Made by a program: the position numbers and the translations under genes | In this document: positions 48,295 to 61,000 of the stretch, in pieces | Numbering within the stretch: position 1 is the first letter of the stretch | How the letters are laid out: each line of letters opens with the position of its first letter | The notes under the pieces: generated by a model | The model's database searches: none | Told to the model about the DNA's origin: nothing | Seen by the model: only the letters and a program-made list of their open reading frames with translations | Assembly (NCBI GenBank): GCA_007644065.1 | Contig: VJWN01000001.1 | Location: 510,340-574,339 of the forward strand | Origin: Margaritispora aquatica | Lineage: Eukaryota; Ascomycota; Leotiomycetes; Helotiales; Discinellaceae | Direction of reading: 5' to 3' | DNA length: 64,000 bases

Positions 48295-49065
48295 ATGCAT
48301 CTAGAACTTCCAGAGTCTAATTCTAATACTCCTGCGAGTAAGTTACTATATTCCGCTATCGTATCTGGCTCAGAAACTAGGTCATGCTAACTTTAACAGC
48401 TGCTTCTCTACCTCGGCCATACTTTCTGATTGTGCAATTGCACAGAGCGCGTGGGCTGTCGCATTCTCAGTACAACAAAATCGATGTTGATGATCAAAAT
48501 TCTATATCTACATCTGCATCAAGTCCTATTCCGTATGCGGTCCTTAAGTACAACGATGAGCGTGTCTCTGAAACGGCTACTTTGGGTACGATGGAAAATC
48601 CTAACTGGGCTGGAGCACTCATCAAGTTTGTATTTCTTGATGCAGCTGAGTTGGTCATAGATCTCTATTCACAACATCAAATTTCTCTCCAGCGCCATAT
48701 AGATGTTTTCATGGGCACGGCAAAGATAGTGCCCCAACACGCGAATACCAGCAGAGAGTTGTGGTTAGATGTGCAGAATGGTACAGGGAAGATTCGAGTT
48801 ACTCTCAGGTATTTTTGAAACCATATATTTACTCTCAAATCCAATTTAGTAAATATCTTAACACTCTTATTTTAGATTTGCAAACCCTGCAGTATCAAAC
48901 TCTCCTTTTGATATCGATTGCGGGGAATACATTGTCGAATCACCTCGTGATTTCCAAGTAGATAGACCACGCTCTCCAGGGTCCGAGCCATTCCTAGGAT
49001 TTACTTATACTCTTAAGTCTTCTTACATAGCATGTGAATTTACACAGAATCTAATGCTGCCATAG
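48295..49065 (+). CDS. Small C2-like domain protein
   Basis: Exons 48295-48337, 48400-48808 and 48876-49065, 213 aa. All three joins have standard splice sites and keep frame. Residues 20-140 resemble a C2 domain: YFLIVQLHRARGLS as the first strand pair, IPYAVLKYNDERVSET, LIKFVFLDAAELVIDLYSQ, then FMGTAKIVP and WLDVQNGTGKIRVTLRF. The acidic calcium-binding loops are not complete, so lipid binding, if any, would be calcium independent. Similar C2 domains head larger fungal proteins including some AGC kinases, but here the frame stops after about 70 more residues. It may be a stand-alone adaptor or a truncated relic. The 3' end is the least certain part. Confidence 0.65.
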
Positions 49066-49398
49066 GACCCATTCCCCAAACTGGCCATAAAACCCCAACA
49101 AATGATAAAAAGGATACCATCTAAGCACTTGCAAGAAGACGAATGAACATAATGAAACAGATTATATTGGAGGTCTCCAATTTTGTGACGCATCATTTAT
49201 TATTCTAAAGCTAGTCCATAGACAAAAGCAAACTCCATTACTGCAACGAGTTGAAGTCTTCCCACTCTAAAGCACTTTGCACAATGCTGTCCAAGTAAAT
49301 TAAAGCCCCCCTTACATGCGAACCAGCAGTTACATCAGTCCCAGCATCTGGGGCTGGGCATTAACATCACTCGTTGCGTTACCGGGTGAGACACTTGT

Positions 49399-50022
49399 AT
49401 GGCCCGCTATGCCACTGTCAATCATAATGACAATCGGCTTTCTTCCTTGGACGAGGACTATCTAATATTTGAGCCTGGCAACTCTTACAGGCACTGAAAA
49501 TAGCGTGGCTATGCCGTATCCAGCTTATGTCTATGTGCTGTGGCTCTCTATCCCTAAAATTCCTCCTGGTCAGCAAATTTCTCCGCGTCTTCATCTTTCA
49601 CCCAAACACTCTTACACACATGTGGAAATATCTTCTTTGACATTACATGCAAGCCCTCACTTCCCTCTCCACTGAGTTGCCATAAGGGTTTGAAGATAAC
49701 GGCACCTACATCCACATAACTCCAGAAGACTGGATGACCATTCCCTTGCGTTCTGATTGGAAAGGCAAAATTCCAAGCTGGGCTAGAGTCTACCTTACAG
49801 GCAATGACGCTAGGGAAGTGATTGATAAGGCCATTGGAAAGCTTTGTGAAGCCGTAAAGATTAGTTACACTGTTTACAAGATTTCAATAGAAAGCCGAAG
49901 GTAGGCGAAAGTTAAAATACATACTAATGACTTCTGTAGCCCAGCACGGAAAAGGAGGAACTTGAGGAGCCAGAAAAAAGAAAAGAGGCCGTTTCTAGAT
50001 GCTTATAGATACTTATTGCACT
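49399..50022 (+). pseudogene. Unresolved or broken gene of unknown family
   Basis: Four protein-like stretches follow one another but change frame. They are an ATG-led segment (49399, MARYATVNHNDNRLSSLDED and on to FEPGNSY), a middle segment with SYTHVEISSLTLHAS, and a strongly coding-like segment 49687-49893 (NGTYIHITPEDWMTIPLRSD through VYKISIESR). A final exon after a clean intron (49894-49939, branch TACTAAT, acceptor TGTAG) is basic and ends in PFLDAYRYLLH. There is no room for ordinary introns between the first three. An in-frame TAA at 49683-49685 precedes the third. This looks like decay by frameshift and nonsense change, though sequence errors or an unusual structure are possible. 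No family recognised. Confidence 0.45.
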
Positions 50023-50040
50023 AAATTTGGCTTAAATTTG

Positions 50041-53000
50041 TCACGAGGAGTCGGAATCGCTATCCTCATCATCCTCCTCCTCTTCGGACTCTTCCGCTTT
50101 ATCACCAATTATCACCTTCTCTTCTTCGCTTTTGCTATCCCTCTTCTTCCCCTCTTCGTCTTTATCATCCTCTGTATCATCATCTGTATCGTCATCTGTA
50201 TCATCGTCATCGTCTTCCTCTTCCTCTTCCTCTTCCACCTCAGCCTCAACGATCGTCTCAAATTCAGAGCCGATTATCTGGAAAGTGTGGTCTTTATCAT
50301 GTATGAGGAGTCGTGATTTGTAGCATTTGTAGCAGAAATCAAAGTCGAGGCAACCGTTACATTTGTAGCGAATGCCTAGCAATGTCTATTCAAACTCATC
50401 AGTAAAAGTTTTTGGGAGCGGAAGTAAGAAGGCCGGAGGGAAACTCACACAATCACAGCTGTCGCAAACACCGTCTTGCTGTGGAGCTTTCAGGCACGCA
50501 TGCTCCTCCTCATGATACAATTCTTCTGCCCCGAGCTTTTCTTTTGTCTTCTGGATGAATATTTGAATCAATTCGTCGTCGAGGTTGTGATATCTAGCCA
50601 CTTGTATTGGAGTCCATTCTCGATCCAGCCCTCTGCCTTTAACGAGAGGATCTGCGCCATGGTCTAGCAAGAAGTTGATGATTTTCTTTCTGGAAATAGC
50701 GGTGGTTGTTTTGTAATACGTCTCACAGCCGCGAGCAGCCCAAAGTAACGGCGTCCAGCCATCGTTGTCGGGTTGTTCCAAAAGTCGCCTCGAGAGACTG
50801 AATACACGCTCCACGACGTCAGGAGATCCACTAACGACTGCCCAGTGCATGGCGCTTCTGCCCATGAAGTCTTTCACATCAATCTCCGCTCCAGTGTTCA
50901 TAATTTGCTGCAGGTTCTCCAGGCTCTGCAAGGCGGCGAAATGTACCACGGTACGACCCATCTGGTCGACGACATCAGTTTTGGCACCCTCCTCCAGCAA
51001 CAGTTTAACCATATCAGCACTCGACCAACCACAGATAGCATTTAAAGCACAGCCAACCTTGCCTCCAACTAAGTTAACATCTGCTTTGCCCTCATTGACA
51101 AGATAGCGAATGATTTTCTCCTGCGTTTCCCGATTTTCAACACTGTCCCAACAGCGACCAACCGTCTGCAACGGAGTTCCTGGTGTTCCGTCGTTCAGAA
51201 GATTCACGTCTGCTCCAGCCTGTACAAGCATCTCAACAAGCTCGAAATTTGTACGCCGGCAGGCAACATGCAAGGGTCCACCATCTCGGGCGTTGGCATG
51301 GTTGAGGTTTGCTTTCTTGGAGATGAAATACTTAACAATATCTAGTCTCATTGCTTTTGCAGCTTTACAAATAGCCGTGCAAAACTGTTTGTTCGGAATC
51401 TCCAGGGATGCGCCTCCGTTCACAAGGATTTGGTAAATCTCAAGTGGTGCCGAGTCACGTATGTAGCTTACTGCTGTGTCTCCGTCGTTGTCTTGGAGAT
51501 CCAGCTTTGGATTATACTCCATCAGCATTCGAAGTATGCTTGGATCCTCTGTTCCTACCGCGTACTGCAGAGAAAAATTGTTTTCTGCAGATAAGTGGTT
51601 GACATTTGCGCCGGCTTCGAGGAGGAGTTTCATGATTTCTTTGTTCTCATAGTATACTGCAAAGTCCAATGACGTGTAACCTTTTTGAGTGCCTTCTCTT
51701 TGGAATTCGACCTCAAGGTCAATTGGGAAGGACACAAGCACGCGAACGACTTCCACATGATTTTTTATCGCAGCAAGATGAAGTGGTACGTAGAAATCAG
51801 TAACTCGGTTGGCATCTGCGCCAGCTTCCATCAATAATTGAGCCGTTTTTGAGTCATCATAGGAATATTGTATAGGTGACCAGCCATTGTTAGCTGGTAT
51901 GTGAACGTCAGCCCCCCTACTCAGCAGGATCTTCGCAATATCGGGCTTTCTGTTGAGCGCGGTAAAGAGAAGAGGAGTGCCTCCAGCAGAAACTTGTGCG
52001 TTTATAGCAGCCCCATGATCAAGCAGATAAACGACGATTTCGTTTTGCCCCTCAGCCGCAGCCCTGTGCAGGGCAGTCCATCCTATTGAGGTAACGGCAT
52101 CGATTGTGGCTCCGTGCTCAACAAGCAGCTTGACGATTTCAAACTTTCCATCATTGGCAGCGACCCCTAGGAGAGGCTCGCCACCTTCGGTTGTGTTAGG
52201 ATCTGCACCATTATCAAGCAAGAGTCGAGTAAATTCTATGTTGCCTTTGCTGATGGTATACCGAAGCGGGGTCCAATTGCTTGAGCATAGGACTTCTGTA
52301 TTTGCCTCATTCTTAAGCATTATTCGAGCACACTTAATAAACCCAAGATCCGCGGCGATTGTCATTGGCAACCTTGTTGTCTCACCGTTACAGATGCTGT
52401 CCAGTATACATCGGTGTTTGGCCATCACCTCAGCAACTTTGTAATTTCCCCATTGAACAGCGAGGATCATTGGTGTAGCGCTATTCACGTCCAGCGCATT
52501 TATATCTGCACCGGCGGAGATTAATAGTTCTGCAGCATGCGCATTGCCAGTTGAGCATGCGACATGAAGAGCAGTGCGCTTATAAACACCTGTTTGATTG
52601 ACGTTCGCCTTGAATTCCAGCAATATCTTGACAATTTCGATGTGTCCTCTAGAAGTGGCAACATATATCGGAGTCCAGGTGTTCATACCAATTTTCGTTT
52701 CCTTGTCTGGCGAGGCTCCGAATTCAAGGATCTTCCTTAAAATTCTATCGTGGCCAACCTGAGAAGCTCGTATGATGGTCGTTGAGGGCCAGTCAAATCC
52801 ATCAATTGTCTTACCAATGTATGTCACAAGCTGGTCGATGACAGCCTCCTCACTGGTAGCCGTGGCAGCAAAGAGTGAATCTCTCAAGACTTCTTCACTG
52901 TAATCCCCATATTTCAGAAGCATACGAACATTCTCAGTTTGACCACAACGTGTTGCTTCGATCAGTGCCAGACCCCGATCTAGACTGGCTTCTGGACTTT

Positions 53001-55850
53001 TGGCATACATCATAAGCCACTTTTTCACTAAACTCTGTAGCCCTAGGCCAGCGAAGACAGGCAAAATCGACAGGAAACCTCGATCTCGTCGATAGAAGGA
53101 GTTTGAAAGACACCAATATGCTTCGGCCCAAGTCTTCATGACTTTCGCATTTTGAGCAAATTCAAAGTCCTCTTTGGTTGGGGAGTTTTCGGTGGCAATC
53201 TTGAAGTGTCTTGGCCAGTATTTCACTGCATACTCAATGAGATTGTATCGATGGGTGAAGATTGGAAGGTCCACGGAATCTTCTGCAGAGGTTGTATAAA
53301 GTGCCACAAGGGACGCCTGAACTTGCTCTGAGGAAAGATATTTTTGGCAAGTGTCGAGAATGTCACGAGCAGAACCTTGCGCATCGGGCAGTAAATCAGA
53401 TGCTGTAAAAAATTCTCTCGCATCTGGATGACCGAAGCGGACTTGATTGTGCTTAATGATGAGAGCCCCGCCGAAGATGTTGTCAATATCAGCCGTAAGA
53501 GTGTCGTAAAAAAACTCATTATCGACTGCTGTGTCGGGTACATTATTATGCTTGAGCGAGAGAGCAATAGCCAGTTCCCAGATACTCAGAGGTCGAAACG
53601 AATACACAACCCAGGTCATTACCGTACCGGCCCAGGATTGCCTTTCAGAGGGTATTCTCGACAGGATTCCTTGAAGCGTATCAAGCGGACTTGTTATGTG
53701 GATGGTGTCAAGCTTCGCTTGGATGTTCGACTTTCTGGACCCTAGAGCAAGTCCCTGAATCTCTTTCAAGACTAGTCGACGCCAGTCGTGGTCTTGACCG
53801 CATTTGAGAAGCCTTTCTGTGATTAAATTTTCAAGGTTGTGAAGTGCAGGAAATTCCTGCACTAGTTGCACCAATTCAAGCTCAACTACTCCCTTGGGAT
53901 TCATATTAGCTGTCGCCAGTGAATGATCGTTCAAATTGATCATTGGCCATCCCTCAAGAGCATATTGAATGCTCGAATTGGTGATGCTGCTAAGTACAAC
54001 TTTGAATTTGTACTCAGTGATACTCGCAAGATAGCACAGGTCTTTTAGAAATGCCAAAATTGAGTCGTCACAATCCTCTAAATCACTAATCACTATATAG
54101 CAGCCATTGTGAGACAAGTCCGTACAGAAGTTCCGAAAGAGGCTGAAGAGCTCGAATACGGTCCAGCTGCGATAGAAAGCCATTGTTTCTTCTGGTAGAC
54201 TCACTCCGCTATGATAGAGTGGAAGATGGGTAAAGACTTGGGCGAGGAGGTAGTTAAGCATCCCCGTCACAGAATTACGTTGGTCATCGTATCTATCGAA
54301 TCTGAAATACAACACGGGCTCGGCTATTGTCGTGTTTGCATTGAAATGCTGGAAAAGATACTCGGTGGCATCGGGTATGCCGGTAGTTCCATGGACGTAG
54401 AGCAAATTTGACCCATGGCTCTCAGAGAACGATGTGTAAGTTTCGTGATCACTGAGCCAACTACATAAGCGGTTGGGACCATAGCTGGACTCAGATGGGT
54501 AGGTTGTTGCTGATAGTGCTTGGAAGTTTCGCAGACTTCGCTCCGCAATATTGTTGTACTTTGAAGCTGTATTTCTTTTAGAGCTTTGTCTCAGTTCAAC
54601 AAGCAGAGATAACCTACGCTTAGAATAGCTTGCCAGAACATTATCTATTTCCTCATACAGTCCTTCAGAAACAGTGCTGCATATGTCCTTGTGGGCCCCG
54701 TCTCGTTCGAATCGGATTCCCAGTGGAATGCCAAGAGTCGCAGTGTATTTATCGAAAATCTATATATTCTAGTTTGAGCATCGAACAACCTTGCAACACA
54801 GCACCAGAGTAATAGTCTTTACTAGAATTTGTTCACCGCGTTTGGGGATGCTTACCTGCAACGTCGGATCGTCGTCATTGGAAATCAAGTCAACATAGTT
54901 AGCAGCAGTGAGTATCTTAGCAAGAAGAAACGATCCGTTGATTTCCACAATCGATCTACTCATGTCCTTGATAGTTCTCAAAGCACCGACTGGGCGAGGA
55001 TATTGGCGGGCATATAATAGATTGCCAATTGCATCTTCCATATTCTGGTTACTTAGGGACCGGTGCGGGCAGCCAAAGAAGATCTAAGAACGCATTAGTG
55101 AAGCATTAGATCATGGCAAAGAATAGATATACGAAAAGTCGAGCCCATTTAACAACTGTGCTGTACTTCTGATATTCTAGAGCTGCAATGCAGAGGGCCT
55201 ATCGTGGAAATTAGAGGTATTCCTAGCAGTACGACATTTGCGTCCTGCTTACCTCCTTCACAATTATACCTCCCAAGTCGTGCCCCATGAACACCAGAGG
55301 ACGAAACAAGTCCTGGGTGTATATAATCAGCTCTTGTTTGTTAGTCTTACATAGTGCGGGGGGACTTAAACTTACAGGCCCCGATATTTTTCTGAGCTGG
55401 ACCAGCTCATCTAGCAATTGTATTGCCCTCTCCCTGATACCTGTTCTTGTAAATATCCCTTTCGGGCCATTTGACTCGTATCCAAAAGTCAATATTCGGC
55501 AGTTACTGTAGTGGGCGAAGAGCTGGTCCTCGAGCCAATTGTCACTCGGGCCACCCCATGAAGTATGGCGATCTCCATGAATGCCATGAACTGCGACGAG
55601 ACTAGGTAGCGAGTATGTATTATCAACACTTGCCTGCCATTGCCATTATTTAGGGCTAGAAGACATTGCAAACTCACTCAAATGGTCGCGCGTCGTCGCC
55701 TTCTGGATCAAAGTCAGTGATCTTCCCACACAGCACCTGCAGTCCCATGCTGGGTGAGATATTTTCTCTGCTTGTGCTTGTTGCTTGCTCCTCCTCTGCA
55801 TGACCTTTCCCTTCTACTTCAGCTATCGAGTCGGTCCCAGATTCCGACAT
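50041..55850 (-). CDS. NLR-like protein: alpha/beta-hydrolase, NACHT-like, ankyrin repeats, ZZ finger
   Basis: Seven exons: 55850-55678, 55628-55376, 55312-55253, 55198-55133, 55083-54856, 54759-50449 and 50385-50041, 1811 aa. Residues 65-260 form a SesB-type alpha/beta-hydrolase (SLVAVHGIHGDRHTSW, ILTFGYESNG, FMGHDLGGIIVKE). The nucleophile position of GHSLGG is Asp154, so the esterase is probably inactive. About 378-700 is NACHT-like. The P-loop region reads VHGTTGIPDATEYL and lacks GK[ST]; a Walker-B-like YIVISDLEDCDD lies near 480-492. Some 20 ankyrin repeats run from about 940 to 1660. A ZZ zinc finger follows (CDSCDC, CNGCLDFDFCYKCYKS, then H..H), its ligands split by the last intron. 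The tail is nearly all Asp/Glu/Ser. Fungal proteins of this plan act as intracellular receptors in incompatibility and immunity; the role here is inferred. Confidence 0.9.
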
Positions 55851-56536
55851 TTTCAATGCTTTGGCGATGTGGAGGGATTACGATTTTTTGAATACACATA
55901 TTGGGGCGACCTTGGACTTGAAGCAACTCGAGGCTGACACGCGCAACCCTAAGGTAAATCGACAGGCATCTTCTCAGGGTGTGCTCCACAACCCAGCTTG
56001 CTTCTGCTTACCCCCCAAGCTTGTCTCCGTAAGCAGGGGTGGTGTATAAGTGGGACCATGAACTGTAAGATCTTTATCGTATCACAGCCGGATTGGTTTA
56101 AAACAAAAGAATAATGGCTCCGCACCATCAGCGTCCCGTCTATATTGAACTTGCTGATGGCGAGCAAAATCTCGTGTGGTAACAGAAAACAGACAATACC
56201 GGGTAGAAAAAATCACAGGTACGAGCCTTAATAAAGGTATATGGAGATCGTCTATTGTGAGATCTTGGAACGTGAAGACTTTCGAAATATACCCGCATAC
56301 TCGAACATACTACTCACTACTCCGCGAGTGATTCGAAGAATGTTTGGATATACGGGGGTGTAGTAGGTAGGTCGAGTTACCTGACCCCAGACGGCGGGTT
56401 TGAAAGCCCCCCTCCAGCCTAATCAGTAGCTGGTTTACACTACATATACTTCTTCTTACCCTAATTTCCGCGATTTGACTTTTGTTGCAGCTGTATTCAA
56501 CTCCATCACTCAAGTGGTCTCCAACTCTCTCACACA
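55851..56536. other. Divergent promoter region, 0.69 kb
   Basis: Lies between the NLR-like gene and the 304-aa orphan gene transcribed away from it. No ORF of interest. Candidate shared regulatory region for the block. Confidence 0.5.
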
Positions 56537-57451
56537 ATGACAACTATTTCGAGTGATTTGGACTCCCCAAATCCATTCGGTGACCCCACTGATGATGATG
56601 ACCCCACCAACGAAGAATCATCAGATGAACTCCCCTCATTCGAAATGGGCCTCTCACCAGGAGGGGACGAAGGGAGCTCTTTTCGCACACAAAACGATCC
56701 CGTCGCACCTCTTCAACGCAGCAACTACATTGAAAGAAAAGGCGCTCTAGACGTCAGGTGCTCGTGCCTTGATGTGATCCATGGGCTCACCTCGGCCGAT
56801 GGTAACACGTTCGCGACGTTGATCGTGCTGCAATTTCGATTCGATTCTCGCAAGAGAGCGAGGAGGCTCCAGGCTGTCAATATCTCGCTCGAGTTTGGAG
56901 GTATGAAGCCAGGGGAGAGTGGCCCAGAGGTGTCTGCTATTTCTCCATTTGGGAGTCTATCCTTGGTGCCAACTAGCCAGCATGAAACCGTGTCAAAGGA
57001 CGTTGGTTTGGAGCTTGGGGGCGGAATGGCTGGTGTGACCGCGACCGGTAGAGTGGGATGGAAGAAGACTGTGAGCCGGCAAACTCATGATCAGACAACG
57101 GTCACAGGATCTATTGATCTGAAAGGTCGGAATTGGGGGAAGTCTAACTGTGCAACGTGGACTTTGCAGGAAAACTCGACCACCAAGACAGGAGTGCCCA
57201 CAAGCATGCGAGCAGCAATTCTTTTGAAGCGGAAGGACGAAAATCCCTTTCAATGTGTTGTCAAGATTGATGCGACAGTTGATATTAAGAGCAAGCTAGA
57301 GCGTGTTTTCGGAGGGAAGCCCAAGGACGACCCGGTGCTCTTTGACCCAGGCCTGGATCCCACCAATAACTTGCAAAACTACGACATTGAGGAGTTGGGG
57401 GCTGTTGATCTGGAGAGTCTTTGTGATGTGGCTGGTATCAAAGGGCAATAA
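56537..57451 (+). CDS. Unrecognised 304-aa protein beside NLR-like gene
   Basis: Single exon with ATG at 56537. The first 55 residues are acidic and disordered (DDDDPTNEESSDELPSFEMG). From about residue 70 the sequence alternates hydrophobic and polar residues, as in beta-rich proteins: LDVRCSCLDVIHG, TFATLIVLQFRFDSRKRARR, LQAVNISLEFGGM, VGLELGGGMAGVTATGRVGW, TVTGSIDLKGRNWGKSN, MRAAILLKRKDENPFQC, VVKIDATVDIKSKLERVFGG. The C-terminus is acidic again. There is no signal peptide or TM segment, so it is probably cytosolic. I do not recognise the family. The glycine-rich amphipathic stretch near 165-180 resembles a membrane-inserting hairpin only superficially. It is divergent from the NLR-like gene and upstream of the ankyrin-subtilase on the same strand. 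Confidence 0.75.
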   Translation: MTTISSDLDSPNPFGDPTDDDDPTNEESSDELPSFEMGLSPGGDEGSSFRTQNDPVAPLQRSNYIERKGALDVRCSCLDVIHGLTSADGNTFATLIVLQFRFDSRKRARRLQAVNISLEFGGMKPGESGPEVSAISPFGSLSLVPTSQHETVSKDVGLELGGGMAGVTATGRVGWKKTVSRQTHDQTTVTGSIDLKGRNWGKSNCATWTLQENSTTKTGVPTSMRAAILLKRKDENPFQCVVKIDATVDIKSKLERVFGGKPKDDPVLFDPGLDPTNNLQNYDIEELGAVDLESLCDVAGIKGQ

Positions 57452-58037
57452 GGTAACGACTAGTTACGGAAACAACTACGGAAGTAATATTACTGAAAAC
57501 AGATATATGGGAATGGGAATTGGACAATTTCTTGTATATACTGCTTGCTCATGGTGCTCGCGATCGCTGTTTCAGATGTTCCAACGTGCTTGAATAAGGT
57601 AACGCTCCGTGATTATGTGATGTGTTTCATATTCCATACCGCACCTACATAGATGACAAACCAAACCTTCATGAGAACGGACTTCTCACGTCAGCACATA
57701 ACTCCATACCCCCTCCGTAGTAACAAACTCAGAGAGAGCGCGAGAGAGAGGCGGGACTTCGGAAGCAGTGCGGAGGTAATATACAACGGCCCATTGCCTT
57801 CTTCGGGAGCACTTAGAGGGGCTTTGTTTGGGAAGAGAGGGAAGATCTTACCAAGTAAACAAGGGTCTGCAGATGGCGCAAAAATTGGACAAGGGTAAAG
57901 GGTATGGGTATGGCACAAGGCGGCTGTGTCCTATCTCTCCATGGTATGGTGACTTGGGGGCGGGATTTCTGAGAGAGGGAACTTCTTCAACTTCGATACC
58001 CTTCCTATTCTATAATGTACAATAACACATCTTAATC
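57452..58037. other. Intergenic 0.59 kb
   Basis: 3' flank of the orphan gene and promoter of the ankyrin-subtilase. One 75-81-codon ORF on each strand, neither recognisable. Confidence 0.4.
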
Positions 58038-61000
58038 ATGAGCGCAGAACTTGAAGAAGAACTCGTTATGGTAGACTCGCCAGTGCGAGAACAGGAGCAA
58101 GATGCTGAGGCGCAAGATACCGATGTTAGTTCAGACGAAGACGAGGATGAAGAAGTCAGTCTGAAGAAGAGGTTCGAAGAGATCATAGGTCGGCTCAAGA
58201 ATGGCGCCCTCGACCTCCGCGATCCTGCCCAGATCGCATCATTTACCTTAGAGAATGCCAGCTATCTGGGACAGAAGACTTTGGGAAATGAAGACCATAC
58301 ATTGTTGCACATGTTGGTAGAAGATGCAAAGGACAAGGTCTTCGAGCAAACTTACCAGCCACTCGTGAAGCTACTCATCGAGGATTATCCAGAGACGTTG
58401 CGAGTAAAGGATAGTAATGAGAAGACGGCACTTTACATTGCAGTGTACAAAAAGAGAAACAAACTCGTCCGGTTCATCTGTAAGAACTTCAAGAACATTG
58501 CATCGATCCTCGCCATTTCGTGCTACCACTCCGAGAATTGTATACACGTCGCTATCCGCCGAAATGTGACGCCCGAACTGGCTATCACACTAATCAAGTA
58601 CGCGAACGAAGCAACTTTACAAGCCAAGGAAGACAAAGGTAAAACCCCACTACATTTAGCGGTCGCCTACGATCGCTGTACGGATAAACAATTGGAGATT
58701 GTAGAAGCTCTCGTCACCCAATGCCCCAAGGCAATGGACCAGAGGACGAATGGAGAAACTCCACTCTCGCCCTATCAGTATCACGAATCTACACGGGTTG
58801 AGTCCAGAAAGACTGCCGAGATTGAAGCAAGGAAGGTTGCGATAGAGCAAGAGAAGGCATCTGCTTTGATTGCACAAGGCAAACGGGAGGGGCTTGGTAC
58901 AGATGGACAGTTACGGCCGGGAAAGGATTCAAAGAAATCGGCCACTGTAATGATAGATCCAAAGGCGTGGAAGGCTGGCGCTGATTTCAAAGGTGCTACG
59001 CCTGCTGTAGATACGATCAAGCTAGGAATTCGAAGAGTGGCAACAGGGAATGCAAATCCATATGGTGCAAGGAGTTCTGGTGTAGCTGAATCCGGAGACT
59101 CGCTCAAACATGGACCAAACATTTTGCCAGATCATAGTGGAAACAGCGAGGGTCACTCGTTAAACCCGAAAACACCAATAGCAGTCAAGGCCGAAAAGAA
59201 GAAGAAAACAAAAGAATCCAAAGAGGAGCCAAAGGCAACAGAAGAAAGTGCTGCTTCGATCAGGAACTACCTGAAATTGCACTGTATGCGAAACATGCAT
59301 CATGACGATGCAGTTGACTTTCTCTACGGCCGAAATCAAGGTGAGCCTCCTCGTTTTCAGGGATTCTCATGTAGTATCTAATATCATACTAACAATTGCA
59401 GAGAACCAAATATACTTTGACTTGTACGATTCACCTTCGTTGATCATTAGCGAAGACCGCATAGAGGAAGGCCTTGACCACCTGAAATTCGAAGACATCC
59501 TGCAGTATGTTGCCTTACCCAGCCTGCAGCTTGAGAAGAAGGAGGTTTCGACCAAGCTTCGCAAGACGTCTCGATTCGATGGAAAGGGTCGAAGTGACAT
59601 GGTTTTTCTCTTCAACTTCTTGCGCCACAAGAAAGTTCAGCGTATCATTCGCGTAATTGTCGATGATACTCTCGAGCCGGCGCATAGTGATGAAGCGATC
59701 GAGCACGCGCTGGCGGGATTCAAAGTTGAAATTTGGGATTGGCGAAAGCTGGATCTCTGTACAGAAACGATCCTTGCTGTTGCATTTGATGCAAAAGAAG
59801 TTTGTCTGTATTGGAGTGGGAATAATGCTGTTTTGCGTGGATGGAGTGAAGCTGGAGGATTGCCTCTCTTGAGAAAATTGGAGAAGGTGCATTTGCATGT
59901 TGGAAAAGTGAGTCTGAGTCTAATTCAATTCCCGTAAATACAATCAATCACTGACAGCAATAACAGGGTCTCGAAAGTGCTAGACGTACCGACAGAAATG
60001 TCGAGGACTTTCAGCGTCGCCTTTCAGTTCTTCGCCCAAATGTGAGTAGATAAGTTTCCTTTGTCTACCTATCTTCTGCGCTGCCTTGGGAATTTTCTCC
60101 CCATGGTTATTCCTAGAACATGCAGGTCGACTCTTAACATTCTTAAAGCAAGTGACTGATATCTTTTTACTCAACAGATCAAGGTTAATATTCTGAGGGA
60201 GCAACAGGTCGAAAAGCAGGTCACGAAAAATGGATCGGCAGATGCAGCACATGAGCAATTCGAGCATCGCCACCGATGGCTCACCTGCAGTAAGCAGACC
60301 CTCCTTCTTCTCCTTTCCAAATCAATCATGGAGTCCATTTGCTGGGAGATGTTTCCTCTCTCTTTCTCCTGATTCTGCACGGAGATATGCTGACAGCTCT
60401 TCCCAGTGGATGAATTTGCCGACTTCATCCAAAACGTCGATCCGCCGCCAAATCTACCAGTGGAGCCCATCACCATTGCCTTGATTGACGATGGCGTTGA
60501 TATTAACGAGCAATCACTGCACGCCAAGATCATAGGAGGTCGAAGTTTCTGTCAACGAGATTCAGATCAGAATCTGAGCGTGCCGTATTATGTGACCAGT
60601 GGCGGCCATGGCACGGTCATGGCCAGTTTTATCTGTCGGGTATTCCCGAAAGCTCAGCTCTATATTGTGAAACTCGACGAGCATATCAGTGAGGGTATGA
60701 AGCGACAGATCACGGCCAAGAGTGCGGCTAAGGTACCTTTCCCTTCCCTCTTTCTCACATTCCACAATAGCTCACATCATATCAGGCTGTCCGTGCAGCA
60801 GTAGACAAGAAAGTGCATATAATTTCCATGTCCTGGACCATTGAGCGCACTGCAGCCAACGCAGCCGATATTCTCGACCTCGAAGCTGCTATCGAAGCCG
60901 CGGCGCGTGCCAAGATTCTTATGTTCTGCGCCGCCAATGACCAGGGAATTGCTGCGGATCGGAGCTTTCCTGCCGCATGTGGTGGAACCAAACACCTGTT

